DNA of 64,000 bases from Ryuthela nishihirai (taxonomy: Eukaryota > Arthropoda > Arachnida > Araneae > Heptathelidae), in contig JAWZYU010000018.1 of the NCBI GenBank assembly GCA_038380435.1, positions 49,586,251-49,650,250 of the forward strand, given 5' to 3'. The translations under genes and the position numbers were made by a program. The notes under the pieces were generated by a model. The model saw only the letters and a program-made list of their open reading frames with translations. It was not told where the DNA came from and ran no database searches. Below, in pieces: positions 33,765 to 44,810 of the stretch. How positions within the stretch are numbered: the first letter of the stretch is position 1; each line of letters opens with the position of its first letter.

Positions 33765-34123
33765 TAGGTTGTTTCACCTCTGAGATGCACTTTTTTGCAC
33801 ACAGTTGGCTAAATGGCCAAGTCAGAAGGACCCTGAAGGCTCAGAGAAGGTGGGGGGGAGGGGACCAACTGGAACAGCTGTTAGGAGACAGATGGTAGTC
33901 TTCCATCAAGGCTACACAGAGTGTTCTTTAACGTGCACTTGGTCTGGCTCTTCCGCACACGAGGCCATGGCTTAACGTCCCATCCGACGAACGGCGACTT
34001 TTCCAAGCCCATCAGTGTCCCCTACTGACCATTGACAGGGTGGGGAGTTTTTCGCAGATAAATCTTAGCACTGACTCTGTTGGCACTCGCACTACGGAAC
34101 GATTACGAACCTGGTGCGATAGG
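33765..34123 (-). mobile_element. SINE-1 copy, minus strand, head-to-head with next
   Basis: Begins at its tail (GGTTGTTTCACCTCTGAG on plus) and runs to the anticodon region (ATTACGAACCTGGTGCG), where the A box is truncated by the start of the plus-strand copy. Almost full length. Confidence 0.9.
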
Positions 34124-34502
34124 GCGGGGGTGGCTCAGTTGGTAGTACACCAGGCTCGTAATCTGCAGTTCCCAGGTTCGACTCCCAGCTGGCTCAGCTT
34201 TGAGATTTATCGCCGCAAAACTCCCCGCTCTACCCACGGTCAGTAAGGGACACCGATGGTCTTGGAAAGGCCGCTGTCCGTCGGATGGGACGTTAAGCCA
34301 TGGCTTTGTGTGCGAGAGAGTCATACCCTGTGCAAGTTAAAGAACACGCTGGGTGGCCTTGATGGAAAAGTACCACATGTCTTCTGTCCATTGAGTCCCC
34401 TTCCCCTAATATTCTCTGAGACTTTTAGATCCTTGTGATTCAATCCTTCAATGGTCATTTAGCCCGTTGTGTGCAAAAAAGTGTCACTCAGAGGTAAAAC
34501 AA
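34124..34502 (+). mobile_element. SINE-1 copy, plus strand
   Basis: GGGCGGGGGTGGCTCAGTTG, CTCGTAATCTGCAG, GGTTCGACTCCC, through the complete body to GGTAAAACAATC. About 25 bp of the ACAGCTG region are missing near 34380. With the preceding minus copy it makes a ~360-bp inverted repeat with no spacer. Confidence 0.92.
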
Positions 34503-34529
34503 TCAAATTCTGAGTGAGATTAAAACTGC

Positions 34530-34745
34530 AGAGTTCTCATAGATAATAGGTCAATGGTATAACTGCATCAATCAACCAATGATCGATGAAAATAGTTGAA
34601 GCTTTAGCCAATGATATATGAGAGATGTTCAAGCATCAACTGTTTTAATGATTTAATACTTTTTAATGTGAAGTTTCATAGTCTCGCCCACGATTTCTTC
34701 TTTGCCACTAACGCTATGCCACTGGTTAACACTTCTATTTATATG
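34530..34745. repeat. Dispersed repeat family B, copy 2
   Basis: AATCAACCAATGATCGATGA, AAAATAGTTGAAGC, CCAATGATATATGAGAG and GATTTCTTCTTTGCC match 5206-5395 in order with many substitutions. No coding capacity. Confidence 0.5.
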
Positions 34746-34839
34746 AATGTCTATAAATTTACTACGTTAGGTTAGTTACGTGAACAGGAAAAAATGTAAA
34801 GGTTTTCAAGTATATATCATAACAGCTGACGAAACGTAA

Positions 34840-35095
34840 TGGAGGCATGAGACAATGAGACTGAGCAGTTGACGAAGCGACAATTCTGGTAGATCATTGG
34901 TTGATTGAGCTATCAGTCACTTTTCAATCAACCAATGATCTACGATGCAATTGTTGATTCATGATACTATTGGCTAATTGACAAGTAACTGACAATTCTG
35001 TAAATCAGTCACTTAAAAGAATCGTAGATGTCTCAACTGCAGAGTCTCAAGGTCTCAATTACTTCCAGTCATGCTTCGCCCCTGACTCATGTAGT
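34840..35095. mobile_element. MITE-like repeat family A, copy 2 (lacks the 82-bp insert)
   Basis: GAGACAATGAGACTGAGCAG opens the copy and CAGAGTCTCAAGGTCTCAAT closes it, an inverted pair. Interior words (GTAGATCATTGG, CTATTGGCTAATTGACAAGT) match 8745-8870. Here the site equivalent to 8891 reads GATGTCTCAACTGCAGAG, uninterrupted, so this is the empty-site paralogue that proves the insertion at 8904. Confidence 0.72.
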
Positions 35096-36229
35096 AAGGC
35101 AGGCTCTATAGTCTCGAATCACATTCCACTGTCGAAAAATAAAGAAAACATTATACTCTGTTTCACATAATAAAACGGAGCGAGAAGCTCCTTCAAAGAG
35201 TTTCTTCTCCAATCTTGGCTTAATCCTCTTGACCACGAAAGCTAATGAAAGTAAGATGCGACACCTGAAAATGCATGAATCATCGCTCGCATATTTTAAA
35301 AGTTATAGAGATTCCAAGTTAGACTCACATTGCGATAACATGGTAATCCTTCAGTTTTAGTAGGTTCCAGGTAACGTTTTCGAAACAATTGTTAGAATGA
35401 CGAGTTTTTCGAGTAAATATTTTCAAATAATTTTTTTCGAATGAATATTTTTTTTCGAATGCAATTTTTTTCGAAAACGTCGAATTTTTTTAAAAAATGA
35501 ATCACATACATATTGTACAATATATTTTTGTTTCGTTTTTAGAGAAAAATTAAACATTAATTTTTCGAATTGGATAGGTATTTATGAAATATTACCATTC
35601 GCATTTTCAAAATTTCCTACTAACTTAAACTACGTCCTAGAATGGTCGAAAAATTTGCAAAATGACAACATTGTAAACGAATATTACAAACAATTTATTT
35701 ATATTAGAAATTTTAAATTCCGTTGGTAGTGCCGTTGTCAAGATGCCAAAGCACAGCGACATTCTCTTGGCATCTTGGCAATGTCACTGACAGCAATGAT
35801 TTGGCCCCTTACTCCTGGGGGGGATGGAAGCAACTCTTGTGTTTAAGACATAAATTTTCGAACAATTTGCCTAGAACTTACCAAAATGGAAAATTTCCAC
35901 GTTCCCTTAATAGGAATCTTATTTCGAAGCTATTAAGCTTTTAAAATATGCGTTTAATAGAAAAATGTGACAAGAAGATAAATTAAAGGTCATATGGTCC
36001 CGATCTATAACCCCTATGCAGAAAGATGCAAGTGGGACCACCACACCGAATTTGGAACAGCTCGGTTAAGTATCTGCCGAAAACCTCCACTATCGGTGAC
36101 GTCACTCCAGACTCACAAGAAACTAGTATCTCGCACAAGTTTAGAATACGTCTGTAAGTTTACTACTCTGTGTCATTTACTATATATTAATTAGTACCTT
36201 TCAAAAGAGATACTCTCTTGTGGAAGTGA
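35096..36229. other. No gene seen; TTTTTTCGAATG words
   Basis: At 35410-35495 the word TTTTTCGAAT recurs several times, a degenerate short array. The 35723-35944 and 35994-36194 frames show no recognisable domain. Confidence 0.45.
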
Positions 36230-36750
36230 ACGGAAGGGGAGGGCTGCCAGATTAGTGTGGCCTACTGATCTGGACAACTATGGCTACTTTTCTTTTTCTT
36301 TCTACCCTGCTGAGGAGTGGTCAACCACACAGGGTCCTGGTGCTGACCATATAAACCCACTGGACTGGACAGATATATGGCTCTGAGCTTGATTATGGAT
36401 CCTGATTTTGCTGCACTGGTGGGCTTCTGTGGAGGGAAAATCTTCCGCTGTGTTTTGTGTTTGTTTGTGGGTTGACAGCCCCAAGTGAATAGATTCACAA
36501 GATATGTTTATCAGCTGGTGGATAATCCTGAGCACAGGTCATCGCAGGCACCTGAACTCTTTGCTTCTATTGCCATCGTCAAATTCTACATTGGAGGAAG
36601 TCTTCCAGTGTAGATGGCTTCAGCCTTTAGTGGTGGGGGAACGGGTCTTTGCCCCATGTCTGCGATTAGGGGGCTGTTTGATATTGTCGGCATTCCCTCT
36701 CTCAATAAACATAGTTCTTTAAACATCCTACTAACCATTTTCTCTCCATA

Positions 36751-37461
36751 GGTAGTTGGAATGTGAGGACTCTTCACAGAGCTTTTTCTCTTGATGTCCT
36801 CACACAAGAATTCCACCATTATAATTTAGATATTCTTGGCTTGCAAGAGACCAGATGAACAGATAAAGGTCAGATTCTTAAAAATAATCTTAAATTTCTC
36901 TTTTCAGAGAGGGACGACAATAAGCATCACCAAGGCGTGGGACTGTTTCTCAGCAGACACGCTAGTGATGCTCTTCTAGGATATGAGTGCATTAATGAAA
37001 GGTTTCTTACAGCAAAATTTCAGACAAGCGTTAAAGACTTGAATGTTATCTGCTGTTATGCCCCCACTGAGGATGCCGATGAGGATCAGAAGGATAGGTT
37101 TTATGAACAACTTCAGGATATTTTGAATTCTGTCAAGAAAGGAGATATTACCCTTGTTCTTGGTGACTTCAATGCCAAAGTTGGTACTGACTCTGACCTT
37201 TGGGGAGGGGTGATTGGCCCTTTTGGTATTGGTAGCTGCAATGACAATGGGCAACGTCTCCTACAGGTAAGTAAACTCAATGGTTTCAGAATAACTAACA
37301 CATATTACAAACACCGCGACATACATAAGTACACATGGGTTTCACCTGATGGGCTGCATAGGAATATGATTGATTATATATTAATTAACAGCAAATGGGC
37401 TAGTTCTGTTAGAAATACCAGGGCATATAGGTGAGCTGAAATTGGATCTGACCATTACCTC
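36751..37461 (+). pseudogene. Endonuclease domain of LINE copy 5
   Basis: An endonuclease of the exonuclease/endonuclease/phosphatase fold that would nick target DNA to prime reverse transcription. Reading frame 1 shows GSWNVRTLHRAF at the start, DILGLQETR (catalytic Glu), VICCYAPTEDAD, LVLGDFNAKVGTD (Asp and Asn), NMIDYILIN and AEIGSDHYLVKS (the terminal Asp-His pair). So all the usual motifs are present. Two in-frame TGA codons break it, at 36856-36858 just after LGLQETR and at 37432-37434 just before the SDH motif. The frame runs on into the linker and RT, as expected of a single polyprotein. The GSWNVRTL start resembles the many 'craniofacial development protein 2-like' mis-annotations in databases, which are this endonuclease. 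Confidence 0.9.
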
Positions 37462-39601
37462 GTTAAAAGTGTCTTGCAACTTAAACTTAAAAAGTGTTGT
37501 GCTAGGGTTAAAAAATTTACCTTTAATACTGAAGCTCTGAAAGACCCAGTTATAGCTAAAGCTTACCATGATAGGTTACTTAGTCATTATAACAGTCATG
37601 GTATGCTTACTACTGAAGTTGAGAAAGAATGGGATCATTTGAAACAAGCTCTTTTAGGAAAAAAGGAGCAGAAGAGACAGAATTATCTGAGTGATAAGGC
37701 ACTTGAGCTTATTTCGGAAAGAAAGAACTGCAGGAATGTCCTTAATCAATACCCTACTAGTCCTAATAGAAAGCATTACGGAGAACTTAATAAACGTGTA
37801 AAAGATCAGTTAGCTGCTGATAAGAATCTTTTGCTTGACGGTTTGGCTGACAAAGCCGAGGAAGCAGTTAGACAGCACAACAGCAGAGAGCTGTACCAGA
37901 TAGTTAGTATTTTGTGTGGTAGAAAATGGACAGATATACAGGGATTGAAGGATAAACATGGTAAGGTTATAGAAGGTGAGGATTCTGTCATGGCTAGGTG
38001 GGCTGAGCATTTCAGTGATGTTCTAAACAATGCGGTTAGTTCTATTCCCATTGTTTGCAATGATGACAGATGCATTGGTGGCTTTAATGTTGGCCCTATA
38101 ACACAATCTGAAGTTATTTTGGCTGTTTCTAAACTTAAGCATCATAAATCCCCAGGGGTAGATGAAATTACTACAGAAATGCTTAGGGCTGGAAATGTTT
38201 CGGTTACCACTTGGCTGACAGAAATTCTGAATATCTTTTATGATAAAGGCATGGTTCCTAAGGATTTTACCAGAGCTATTGTTATCCCTATTTTCAAAAA
38301 AGGTGATCGCAGTTCTTGTGATAACTATAGGGGTATTAGCCTACTCTCTGTTCCAGGTAAAGTTCTTTCCATGATTGTGCTTAATAGAATTAAGAATCTG
38401 GTTGACAGTCAATTGCGTGATGAGCAATGTGGATTCAGAAGTGGTAGGGGATGTGTGGATCAGATATTTTCACTTAGGCAGATTCTTGAGAAATGTTTAG
38501 AGTTTCAGAAACCTTTGGTTGCTAGCTTTGTTGATTTCAAAAAGGCTTTCGACTCTGTTGATCGTCATAATTTGTGGTTGATTGTGAGATCATATGGTAT
38601 ACCAGGCAAGTTAGTTAACATAATGAAAGCTCTCTATAATAACACTGAGTCATATGTGAGAGTTGGTAAGGCTTGTAGCAATTGGTTTAGCATTACTTCT
38701 GGTGTTCGACAATGGTGCATTTTGTCTCCTTTTCTCTTTAGCTTGGTTATTGATTATGTTATGCGAAATTAACTTCAAGGGAAAGATTCTGGCCTTAAAT
38801 GGGCTGGAGATACGAAAATTTCTGATTTAGATTATGCTGATGATTTAGCCCTTTTGGCAAATGATGCTGATGAGGAACTCTTTCATTCGAGCTGTTGATG
38901 AGACTGGTAGTAGAGTAGGTTTGGTTATAAACAGAGAGAAAACTAAAGTGATGAAAATTGGTCAGGCAGGCTGTGATTCAGTTAATCTGAATGGTTGCAG
39001 TCTTGAGCAGGTGTCACAGTTTAATTATCTTGGGAGCTATGTAACAGATAATGGTGATGTGCGGCATGAGATTAACAGATGAATAGGGATTGCTGCCGGG
39101 ACTTTTAAGAATCTATGGAGAGTGTGGAGAAATAGGCGTATACACCTAAAGACTAAAATTAGGCTGTATAATAGTTTGGTTCTTTCTAGGGTTAGTTATG
39201 GTAGTGAAACTTGGACACTTTGTAAACAAGATAACAGGAAACTAGATGCTTTTGATTCCAGATGCTTACGCAGTATCTTGGGCATTAAGTGGTTCAACTT
39301 TGTAACTAATGATGAGGTTAGGCAAAGGAGTTTGCAACCTCCTTTAAGCATCATATTGTGCAGAGAGAGACTCCGTTGGTTTGGCCATGTTGCCCGTATG
39401 AGTAATTATAGATTGGCGAATACGGTTATGAACAGTGTGCCTAAATGCCTCAGAAAGAAGGGGCGACCTAGGATGCGGTGGGCTGACAATGTCAAACAGG
39501 ACCTTGTTAGAATTGGTGTGCAGTGGCCAGATGCAGTAGATGTAGTTCAGGATAGACTTGCTTGGAGAACTAAATTGCACGGTCTGGTTGGACCTCCGTA
39601 G
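37462..39601 (+). pseudogene. Linker, reverse transcriptase and C-terminal domain of LINE copy 5
   Basis: Same frame as the endonuclease. An RQNYLSDKALELISERKNC linker leads to RT motifs: IVIPIFKKGDRSSCDNYRGI, QCGFRSGRGCVDQIFSLR, SFVDFKKAFDSVDR (motif A), GVRQWCILSPF (motif B) and LDYADDLALLAND (motif C, both Asp present). Odd points: the conserved Gly of motif B is Trp; a TAA at 38770-38772 follows DYVMRN; a 2-nt deletion near 38872 shifts the frame just after motif C (inferred by comparing 610-660); and a TGA at 39080-39082 follows RHEINR. The C-terminal part has RLRWFGHVARMSNYRLA, KGRPRMRWADNVKQDL and LHGLVGPP before the natural stop at 39599-39601. It is not functional. Confidence 0.9.
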
Positions 39602-39633
39602 CCCATGGCTGCTTGAGGATGATGATGATAAAG

Positions 39634-41239
39634 GTATGAAGTCACTCTTAACATCGTTATCAAATTTAGAGAAAAAAATGTCTAGTCGGGTGTAATACGA
39701 ATCAAGTCATCCTGATGATATGTCAGTTGCTCTGATCACTGAGCTGCCGTCTTCCGATAAAAGCCTCCTCAATTTAATTATATGAACTACTTTGCAGTAC
39801 ACCAAATATTTGTTCCACTTGGAAGTAGTGTCTTCTTCTCTTCCAAACAACATCATTAAGTAGATGGCAACGAATGTCAGTAGTATACTTAATTAATTTC
39901 TTAATAAAATTTTCGTGGTTCAACGATTCATCGAAAAATTTGCTAAGGAAAATAGGTTTTTCATAACTAAAATTGAAAATACTTCTGAAGATAAAAACCA
40001 TATTAATTGAAATGCAATTTATTTAAAACGAGACATCTCACTCGATAAAAACATTAATAATGTTCATGCAGTTACATCTTCGGAAAAAGTTTCAAACAGC
40101 ACAGTTTCTTTGTGTATTTTTAGTATAAAATAACCTAACGTTTCTTGCAGCATATGACGCAGTTGAAGCCATAGCAGCAATCTAAAATACTTTAGAAAGT
40201 GCACTGAAATCCATATTTGAGGAAGCAAGAAAACATTATAAAAGAAAACTCTACCAAAGGCTATTGGTTCAGTAAACAAAAGATTATACGTTGACCTTCC
40301 TTTGAGCAGGACATAGGTTAAATCGATTTTTCCCCCCGTGGACATAAACGACGCTGTTCTCACGTGCCATTTGTTTCCTGTCTGAGTCGCTGCATCACCC
40401 TCATCGCAGCCTCTCGCTGTTAACGCTTCGAGTAATACATTTTGCCAAGTAAAGAAAGGAGGAGAAAAAACAACCGAGATCAGGAGAGTTCGAAAGCGCA
40501 GGAAAAAGAAAAATGTATCAATGCATTCGTTAAATCATTCAGCCGTGAATATAACGCTTACCTTCATCTTTTTCTGAAATGCTGAATATAAATGTCTTTT
40601 TCCACCTACATACAAATGACAGCTTAGGTTTCGGAAATGGAGAAAAAGAATAAAACTGCATAAAGTTCTTGAAGGAGTTGGTGAGGTACAAATTTCTTTC
40701 TGGGCTCTCGTCGAATGTTGTGTCTCCTGTCACCTGTGTTGTCGTAAACTGAAAGTAGTCTTGTATATCATTGACAACACTTTGGGAAGCGATATAACAC
40801 ATTTATAATAATAACGACGATGGCAATAAATAATGTTCCAAACTAGAGGTCGGTAGCTTAAGTTAATGGGCCGTATCCTGCTAGATAGGGCCTTGGTCGA
40901 AATAAACTTAGTTTTAATCAGATGAGTAAAATCATCAATATATTTTTTATCAAAGCAGTCTCATTTATCTATAGCAGTGCTTACCAACCAGTGCACCGCA
41001 GCCCACTGGTGTGCGAGGGAATAAGCTTCAGGTGTGACGCGAAATATTTATGTTTACCAAAAATTCCATCATCCTATTCCAGTGTTTTCCAGTAGCTGCT
41101 CCGTGAGCAGTCTTTGGGGTTTCCTCGAGCAGTCTAGATTTCTGAGCTAACAAGAATATTCTGTAATTGGAAAAAAGCTATTCATTTTTTACTTCAATTT
41201 TCAACTAAATATTTATATAAAAAGGTTTTCTCCTCTCCG
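39634..41239. other. No confirmed gene; one candidate exon on minus strand
   Basis: Several moderately long minus-strand frames (39774-40001, 40064-40363, 40539-40802) lie here without TE motifs. This is the only part of the window where I would look for host exons. See the separate entry for 40560-40752. Confidence 0.4.
40560..40752 (-). other. Candidate host exon, unidentified
   Basis: Within an 87-codon open frame (40539-40802) the minus strand reads ...VTGDTTFDESPERNLYLTNS, NFMQFYSFSPFPKPKLSF, VCRWKKTFIFSISEKDEG. It ends at AAGATGAAG followed by GTAAGCG, a good splice donor (boundary at 40560). On the upstream side GACTACTTTCAG precedes TTTACGAC, a fair acceptor at about 40752. The composition is less obviously that of translated AT-rich DNA than most frames here. 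I recognise no family. It could still be chance. Confidence 0.25.
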
Positions 41240-41446
41240 TCCCGTGGCAGAATGGTTAGCAAGCTTGGCTACTGATCTAAGGGACCTGGGTTCGAGCCCC
41301 GGATTTAGGCATGGATGTGAGTGTCGTTTTCTGCTGAGGTCCTGCCATCCTCTCAGATCTCCTACTGTGGCATATAAACTGACAGGCTCCTGTCAGACCT
41401 CTGTGGCAAGCAGCTGCTTGAGGGGGTGTTTATTTTATTATGGATG
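41240..41446 (+). mobile_element. SINE-2 copy, well preserved
   Basis: GTGGCAGAATGGTTAGCAAG, CTTGGCTACTGATCTAAGGG, CTGGGTTCGAGCCCC, GGCATGGATGTG, CATATAAACTGACAGGCTCC, CAGACCTCTGTGGCAAGCAG, CTGCTTGAGGGGG and a TTTATTTTATTA tail. Best preserved copy in the window and a good consensus guide. The 127-codon frame over it (41244-41627) is not a gene. Confidence 0.92.
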
Positions 41447-41509
41447 TAAAAATAACAAAGAAATCGCACGTTGTAAGAAGGAGAAGATTGTCGAGTTCCT
41501 TTATGACAA

Positions 41510-41665
41510 ACCTTCCGTTTCCTCGGTGAGAAAGAGGGCAACGATCGGTTTGGAGACGTCGCCGTTCGTCGGATGGGATTTTAAGTCGTGGACTTTATGC
41601 AGGAGAGACATACCCTGCTCGCGTTAAAGATCATGTCGGATGACTTTGACGGAGGCTACCATTTT
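41510..41665 (+). mobile_element. SINE-1 middle fragment
   Basis: TCGTCGGATGGGATTTTAAG, GCAGGAGAGACATACCCTG and GACTTTGACGGAGGCTACC match the middle of SINE-1. Both head and tail are missing. Confidence 0.75.
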
Positions 41666-41839
41666 GATTTATATGCTGCGGTTCTGTAAAATTTGGCCAT
41701 ATCGTTCAGGAATTCTGTCACTGCTATAAGAGTGGAAAACGATGCCCTTCATTGCTCTTCTTTGTAAATTATATTTTTTGATATTTAGGAAGTAGAAAGT
41801 ATAAATATTTCTAATTTTATTCTATTGACACAAAGTAAA

Positions 41840-42797
41840 AGTCATTTGCGAGCAAAACACCATATACACCATATTAAACACCAGTGACCGAAAAAGCACC
41901 CTGTTCTTCTAGAATTGTAGCCGGATAATGGCGCAGAATTTGTAAAGAGTAACGGGATCTCAGACGACCTGGGTCTGCGAGATTGTCCTACAGAGCATTA
42001 ATTTGCCTCACGTTCCCATCAACCTCCAAATGTCCTGCAAAATTCATTTCTATTGAGTCGCTATTATCCTTTAATTGTGCTGAAACCTCTGCGTGTGTAG
42101 GTGTTTTTCCTAAGCAAATCTCCGCTGTTCAAAATAACTCCATACATCGTATGTGACATATTGAACGCCGGGGCCTACCTAGTAGCATATTCTTGAATTG
42201 CAGAAGGGTATAATTCATATTCAGTAGCCGTCCCACTATTCAAACGTTTACGGTACGTATAATGACGTTAGGACTCTGTAAGTCCCTTGCTTACGTCAAA
42301 TACAAGCGAAAGAGAAAGGTTTGTTTTCCCTTGTGCAGAATGTTACCCTTGACTCTCATTTGTAATTTTTTCAACGTGTTGCTTTAGACTTTTTTTAATT
42401 ATAAGACTGTTATTGGCAGTCTGTGTCATAAGTCATTTAATATGAAATAGAGCAGACATCTTTAAAAGCAGAAACAGAAATAATTTCAAAAGAATTTTAT
42501 TATGAGTTTTGTTTTATTCACAAGAAATATTGATATAGATTTTCGTTTTCATTTCGTATTTACTAATTAACTGTGAATATTTCTTTAAGCTTACGTTCAA
42601 GAAAATTTGTGATAAAAAATATTTAATTATATTGGAAATTTAATTAAATTAAAAAGTACATAGTTTTCATATTTTTATGTCACTGAAGTATCCACATATG
42701 ATATTTGCTAGTCGGCTTTGTCAGGTGAATATGATATATATAAAATTGATTGTAAAATAATTGCCCATTACATTACCTAATAAAATATTTTTAAGAA
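41840..42797. mobile_element. Non-autonomous element interrupted by a ~780-bp insertion
   Basis: The outer parts, 41840-41909 (GAGCAAAACACCATA...ACCGAAAAAGCACC) and 42690-42797 (CACATATGATATTTG...GTCAGGTGAATATGATATAT), are joined directly in the shorter copy at 43123-43318. So 41910-42689 is an insertion. It has no coding frame and contains the 475-bp segment found inverted at 53434-53908. Confidence 0.65.
42207..42681 (+). repeat. 475-bp dispersed repeat, inverted partner at 53434-53908
   Basis: Words such as CAAACGTTTACGGTACGTAT, TAGGACTCTGTAAGTCCCTTG and TATTGATATAGATTTTCG are shared, as reverse complement, with 53434-53908. By eye about 95-96% identical. No coding capacity in either copy; class unknown. 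Confidence 0.9.
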
Positions 42798-42904
42798 AAA
42801 AAAAACATAGCTATGTTTTGTGGGGTTTTTTTTTTCTTCCTATTGTGCCACTAGAATTCTCGCTCTGAAAAGTGTTGGAAAGTACTAATTGGTAGAATAG
42901 AGCG

Positions 42905-43485
42905 AAAACTAAGTTGGGTTGTTTTATCACTAGTCGATACTTTTTTTGCATCCAATTAAATGGATAGATCACATGGACACCAAGGGCTCAGAGAAGGTTG
43001 GGGGAAGGAGACTGTATAATATGTAATATATGAATAGTTGTTAGGAGACAGATGGTAGCCGCCCATCAAAGATATCCAGCGTGATTTCTAATATGCACAG
43101 ACTATGTCTCTCCTCCACACTGTATTTATGCAAACGTCCTTTGTGAGCAAAATACATATGTGACATATTAAACACCGGTTGCCGAAAAGAGTAGCCTGTT
43201 CTTATCCATATATGATTTTTCTGGTAGGCTTTATCAGGTGAATATAATATATATGAAAAAACATTGATCGTAAAATAATTGGACATTGCATTAATGCTAT
43301 AAAATGTATTGTAGACCAACACACATGACCATGACTTAATATCTCACAGGGCGGACAACGGTCTTTCCAAGCCCATCGGTATTCCCTTTTCACCACGGAT
43401 AAGAAGCGGAACTAAATCTCAACTCTGGCATAATTGAGACTCGAACCTGAGAACCGCAGGTTACAATCCTAGCGCGCTACCAATA
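42905..43485 (-). mobile_element. SINE-1, minus strand, split by a 190-bp element
   Basis: Tail part 42905-43122 (GGTTGTTTTATCAC, CAGAGAAGGTTGGGGG, GGAGACAGATGGTAGCC) and head part 43319-43485 (CCCATCGGTATTCCC, GACTCGAACCTGAGAACC, GCGCGCTACC) form one SINE-1 on the minus strand. The SINE also has about 20 bp of extra sequence near 43014-43033. Confidence 0.85.
43123..43318. mobile_element. Short non-autonomous element inside SINE-1
   Basis: It lies between CTCCACAC and CAACACAC, which may be a short TSD. It is the compact form of the element at 41840-42797: TGTGAGCAAAATACATATG, TTAAACACCGGTTGCCG, GGCTTTATCAGGTGAATATA, GATCGTAAAATAATTGG. No coding capacity; superfamily unknown. Confidence 0.65.
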
Positions 43486-43689
43486 GATGTAATGCCCCTC
43501 CCCGCGGGAACTACATTTATAGCTTTCTGTTCATTCATGGATTCGATTGTTGAACCAAAACAATCCGCAATTTGACTGCGGAAATTTGTAAATCACGTAT
43601 AAAAAAAGCTGAACAAACCTTTGTAGAGAACTGTTTTTTTCCTACTTGAATCCGCTGAATTTTCGTCGTCATACTTTAAATTATTTTAT

Positions 43690-44195
43690 CATAGCGAAGA
43701 AAGACTAAATTATCTAAGCATACTTTCTTTTCACAACCTTTACAAATACAGCATCACTTTAAAATATTTTTTTGACAATCGATTTAAATCAAAAATCTCT
43801 CATGAGAAAAACACAAGTTTACAATCCAAAAATTATTTCCAACTTCCAAAAATATTAAACAATTACGGGAAATGTATAAGGGCATATACAATACCATACG
43901 TATTCAATCAATTGCCAAATGAAATTATTTTAGTAAACAAATTTAAAGAGATCAAAAATAAGACTAAAAATTTTCTTCTAGGCACTAAATTTAAAATAAA
44001 AATTTGAACCACCACAATGGAGCTTACACTGAAATTCACATAATTCGATGACATTGTTTTAAACTACATCTTATGTATTGTCGTGTAACGTTATTGTTCT
44101 TCTCTCCTGTAGATAAGCAGATGCTTTGCGGGTCATTTGTTTAAACTTTTGTATAACTAACATGAATATGAATAAAGAATATTATTATTATCAAA
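43690..44195 (+). pseudogene. Jockey/CR1-like LINE ORF2 C-terminus and 3' UTR
   Basis: An open frame without ATG (43690-44007, 105 codons then TGA) reads HSEERLNYLSILSFHNLYKY, then HEKNTSLQSKNYFQLPKIL, then YTIPYVFNQLPNEIILVNKF. The 'NYgk...P..FNqLP.eI' pattern is the C-terminal signature of jockey/CR1-type ORF2 proteins and parallels the fragment at 24090-24396. It is followed by a ~185-bp 3' UTR ending GAATAAAGAATATTATTATT, a short-repeat tail. The copy is severely 5'-truncated. The frame is uninterrupted, so it may be younger than the 23-24 kb copy. Confidence 0.8.
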
Positions 44196-44810
44196 ATGCT
44201 GAAAGCTGAATGAAAGAAATTTAAAATGTGCAACTAAGGCATCGATGGTTTTCATAATTCCTTGGTTGACTGATCTAGCCTTCATTAACAATCAACTAAT
44301 TATCCAATATCCATCTAAAAAAAAAATCCTGGTCCTTCCGCCTATATATTACATGGTTTCTGGACGACCCGCTAGATTAGATTTTTCCGTCTATTCTGAA
44401 GGTTAAAGAGAAATAAAACTCAATTTTGGTCGTTTTCCAAAATGGGTTTCGCTAGTAGTGGTGACGTGATTAGGTTTTCTTTGCCTTTCTTACTGCAGAT
44501 TTCGCTCTATTTTAATGGGAATAAGCACGTTTGAAAAAAACCAACCACAGAGCCTCCCTGACTCAAACACGGAACCTCCTGGTTACACACTAGTTGCTCT
44601 ATCGGTCAAGCTAAGTCAGAAGCGATTCGTGCCTCTCTAAGTGAGGTTGTGAAAGAAAGCATGTAGGGCTTCCCTTTTTCCAAAAAATGGCGACCATCAG
44701 GAGGTCCGTGTGCGAGTCCGAGAAGCGATGAAGTGGATTTTTTCCCCATTCTTGTTTATTTCCATGAATTGGATTATATCATAGATATGAATGAGATCTG
44801 CATTATTTTT
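44196..44810. other. No gene seen
   Basis: No supported coding frame. The TTGCTCTATCGGTCAAGC and TCAGAAGCGATTCGTG words near 44590-44635 are faintly tRNA-like on the minus strand but lack a complete cloverleaf. Confidence 0.4.

Larger units (their letters stand above)
36230..39633 (+). mobile_element. RTE-like LINE, longest copy (copy 5)
   Basis: A ~3.4-kb non-LTR retrotransposon with a GC-richer 5' region (36230-36750), an apurinic-like endonuclease (36751-37461), a linker, the reverse transcriptase (38.0-39.1 kb), a C-terminal domain to 39601 and a short 3' end GCCCATGGCTGCTTGAG followed by GATGATGATGATAAAGG. The 5' boundary is my estimate because no TSD could be fixed. Single-ORF layout, endonuclease style and GATGAT tail suggest the RTE group; an exact clade needs a tree. 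Confidence 0.88.

Noticed and set aside
41244..41627. 127-codon plus-strand frame as a gene
   Set aside because: It reads through SINE-2 and a SINE-1 fragment.
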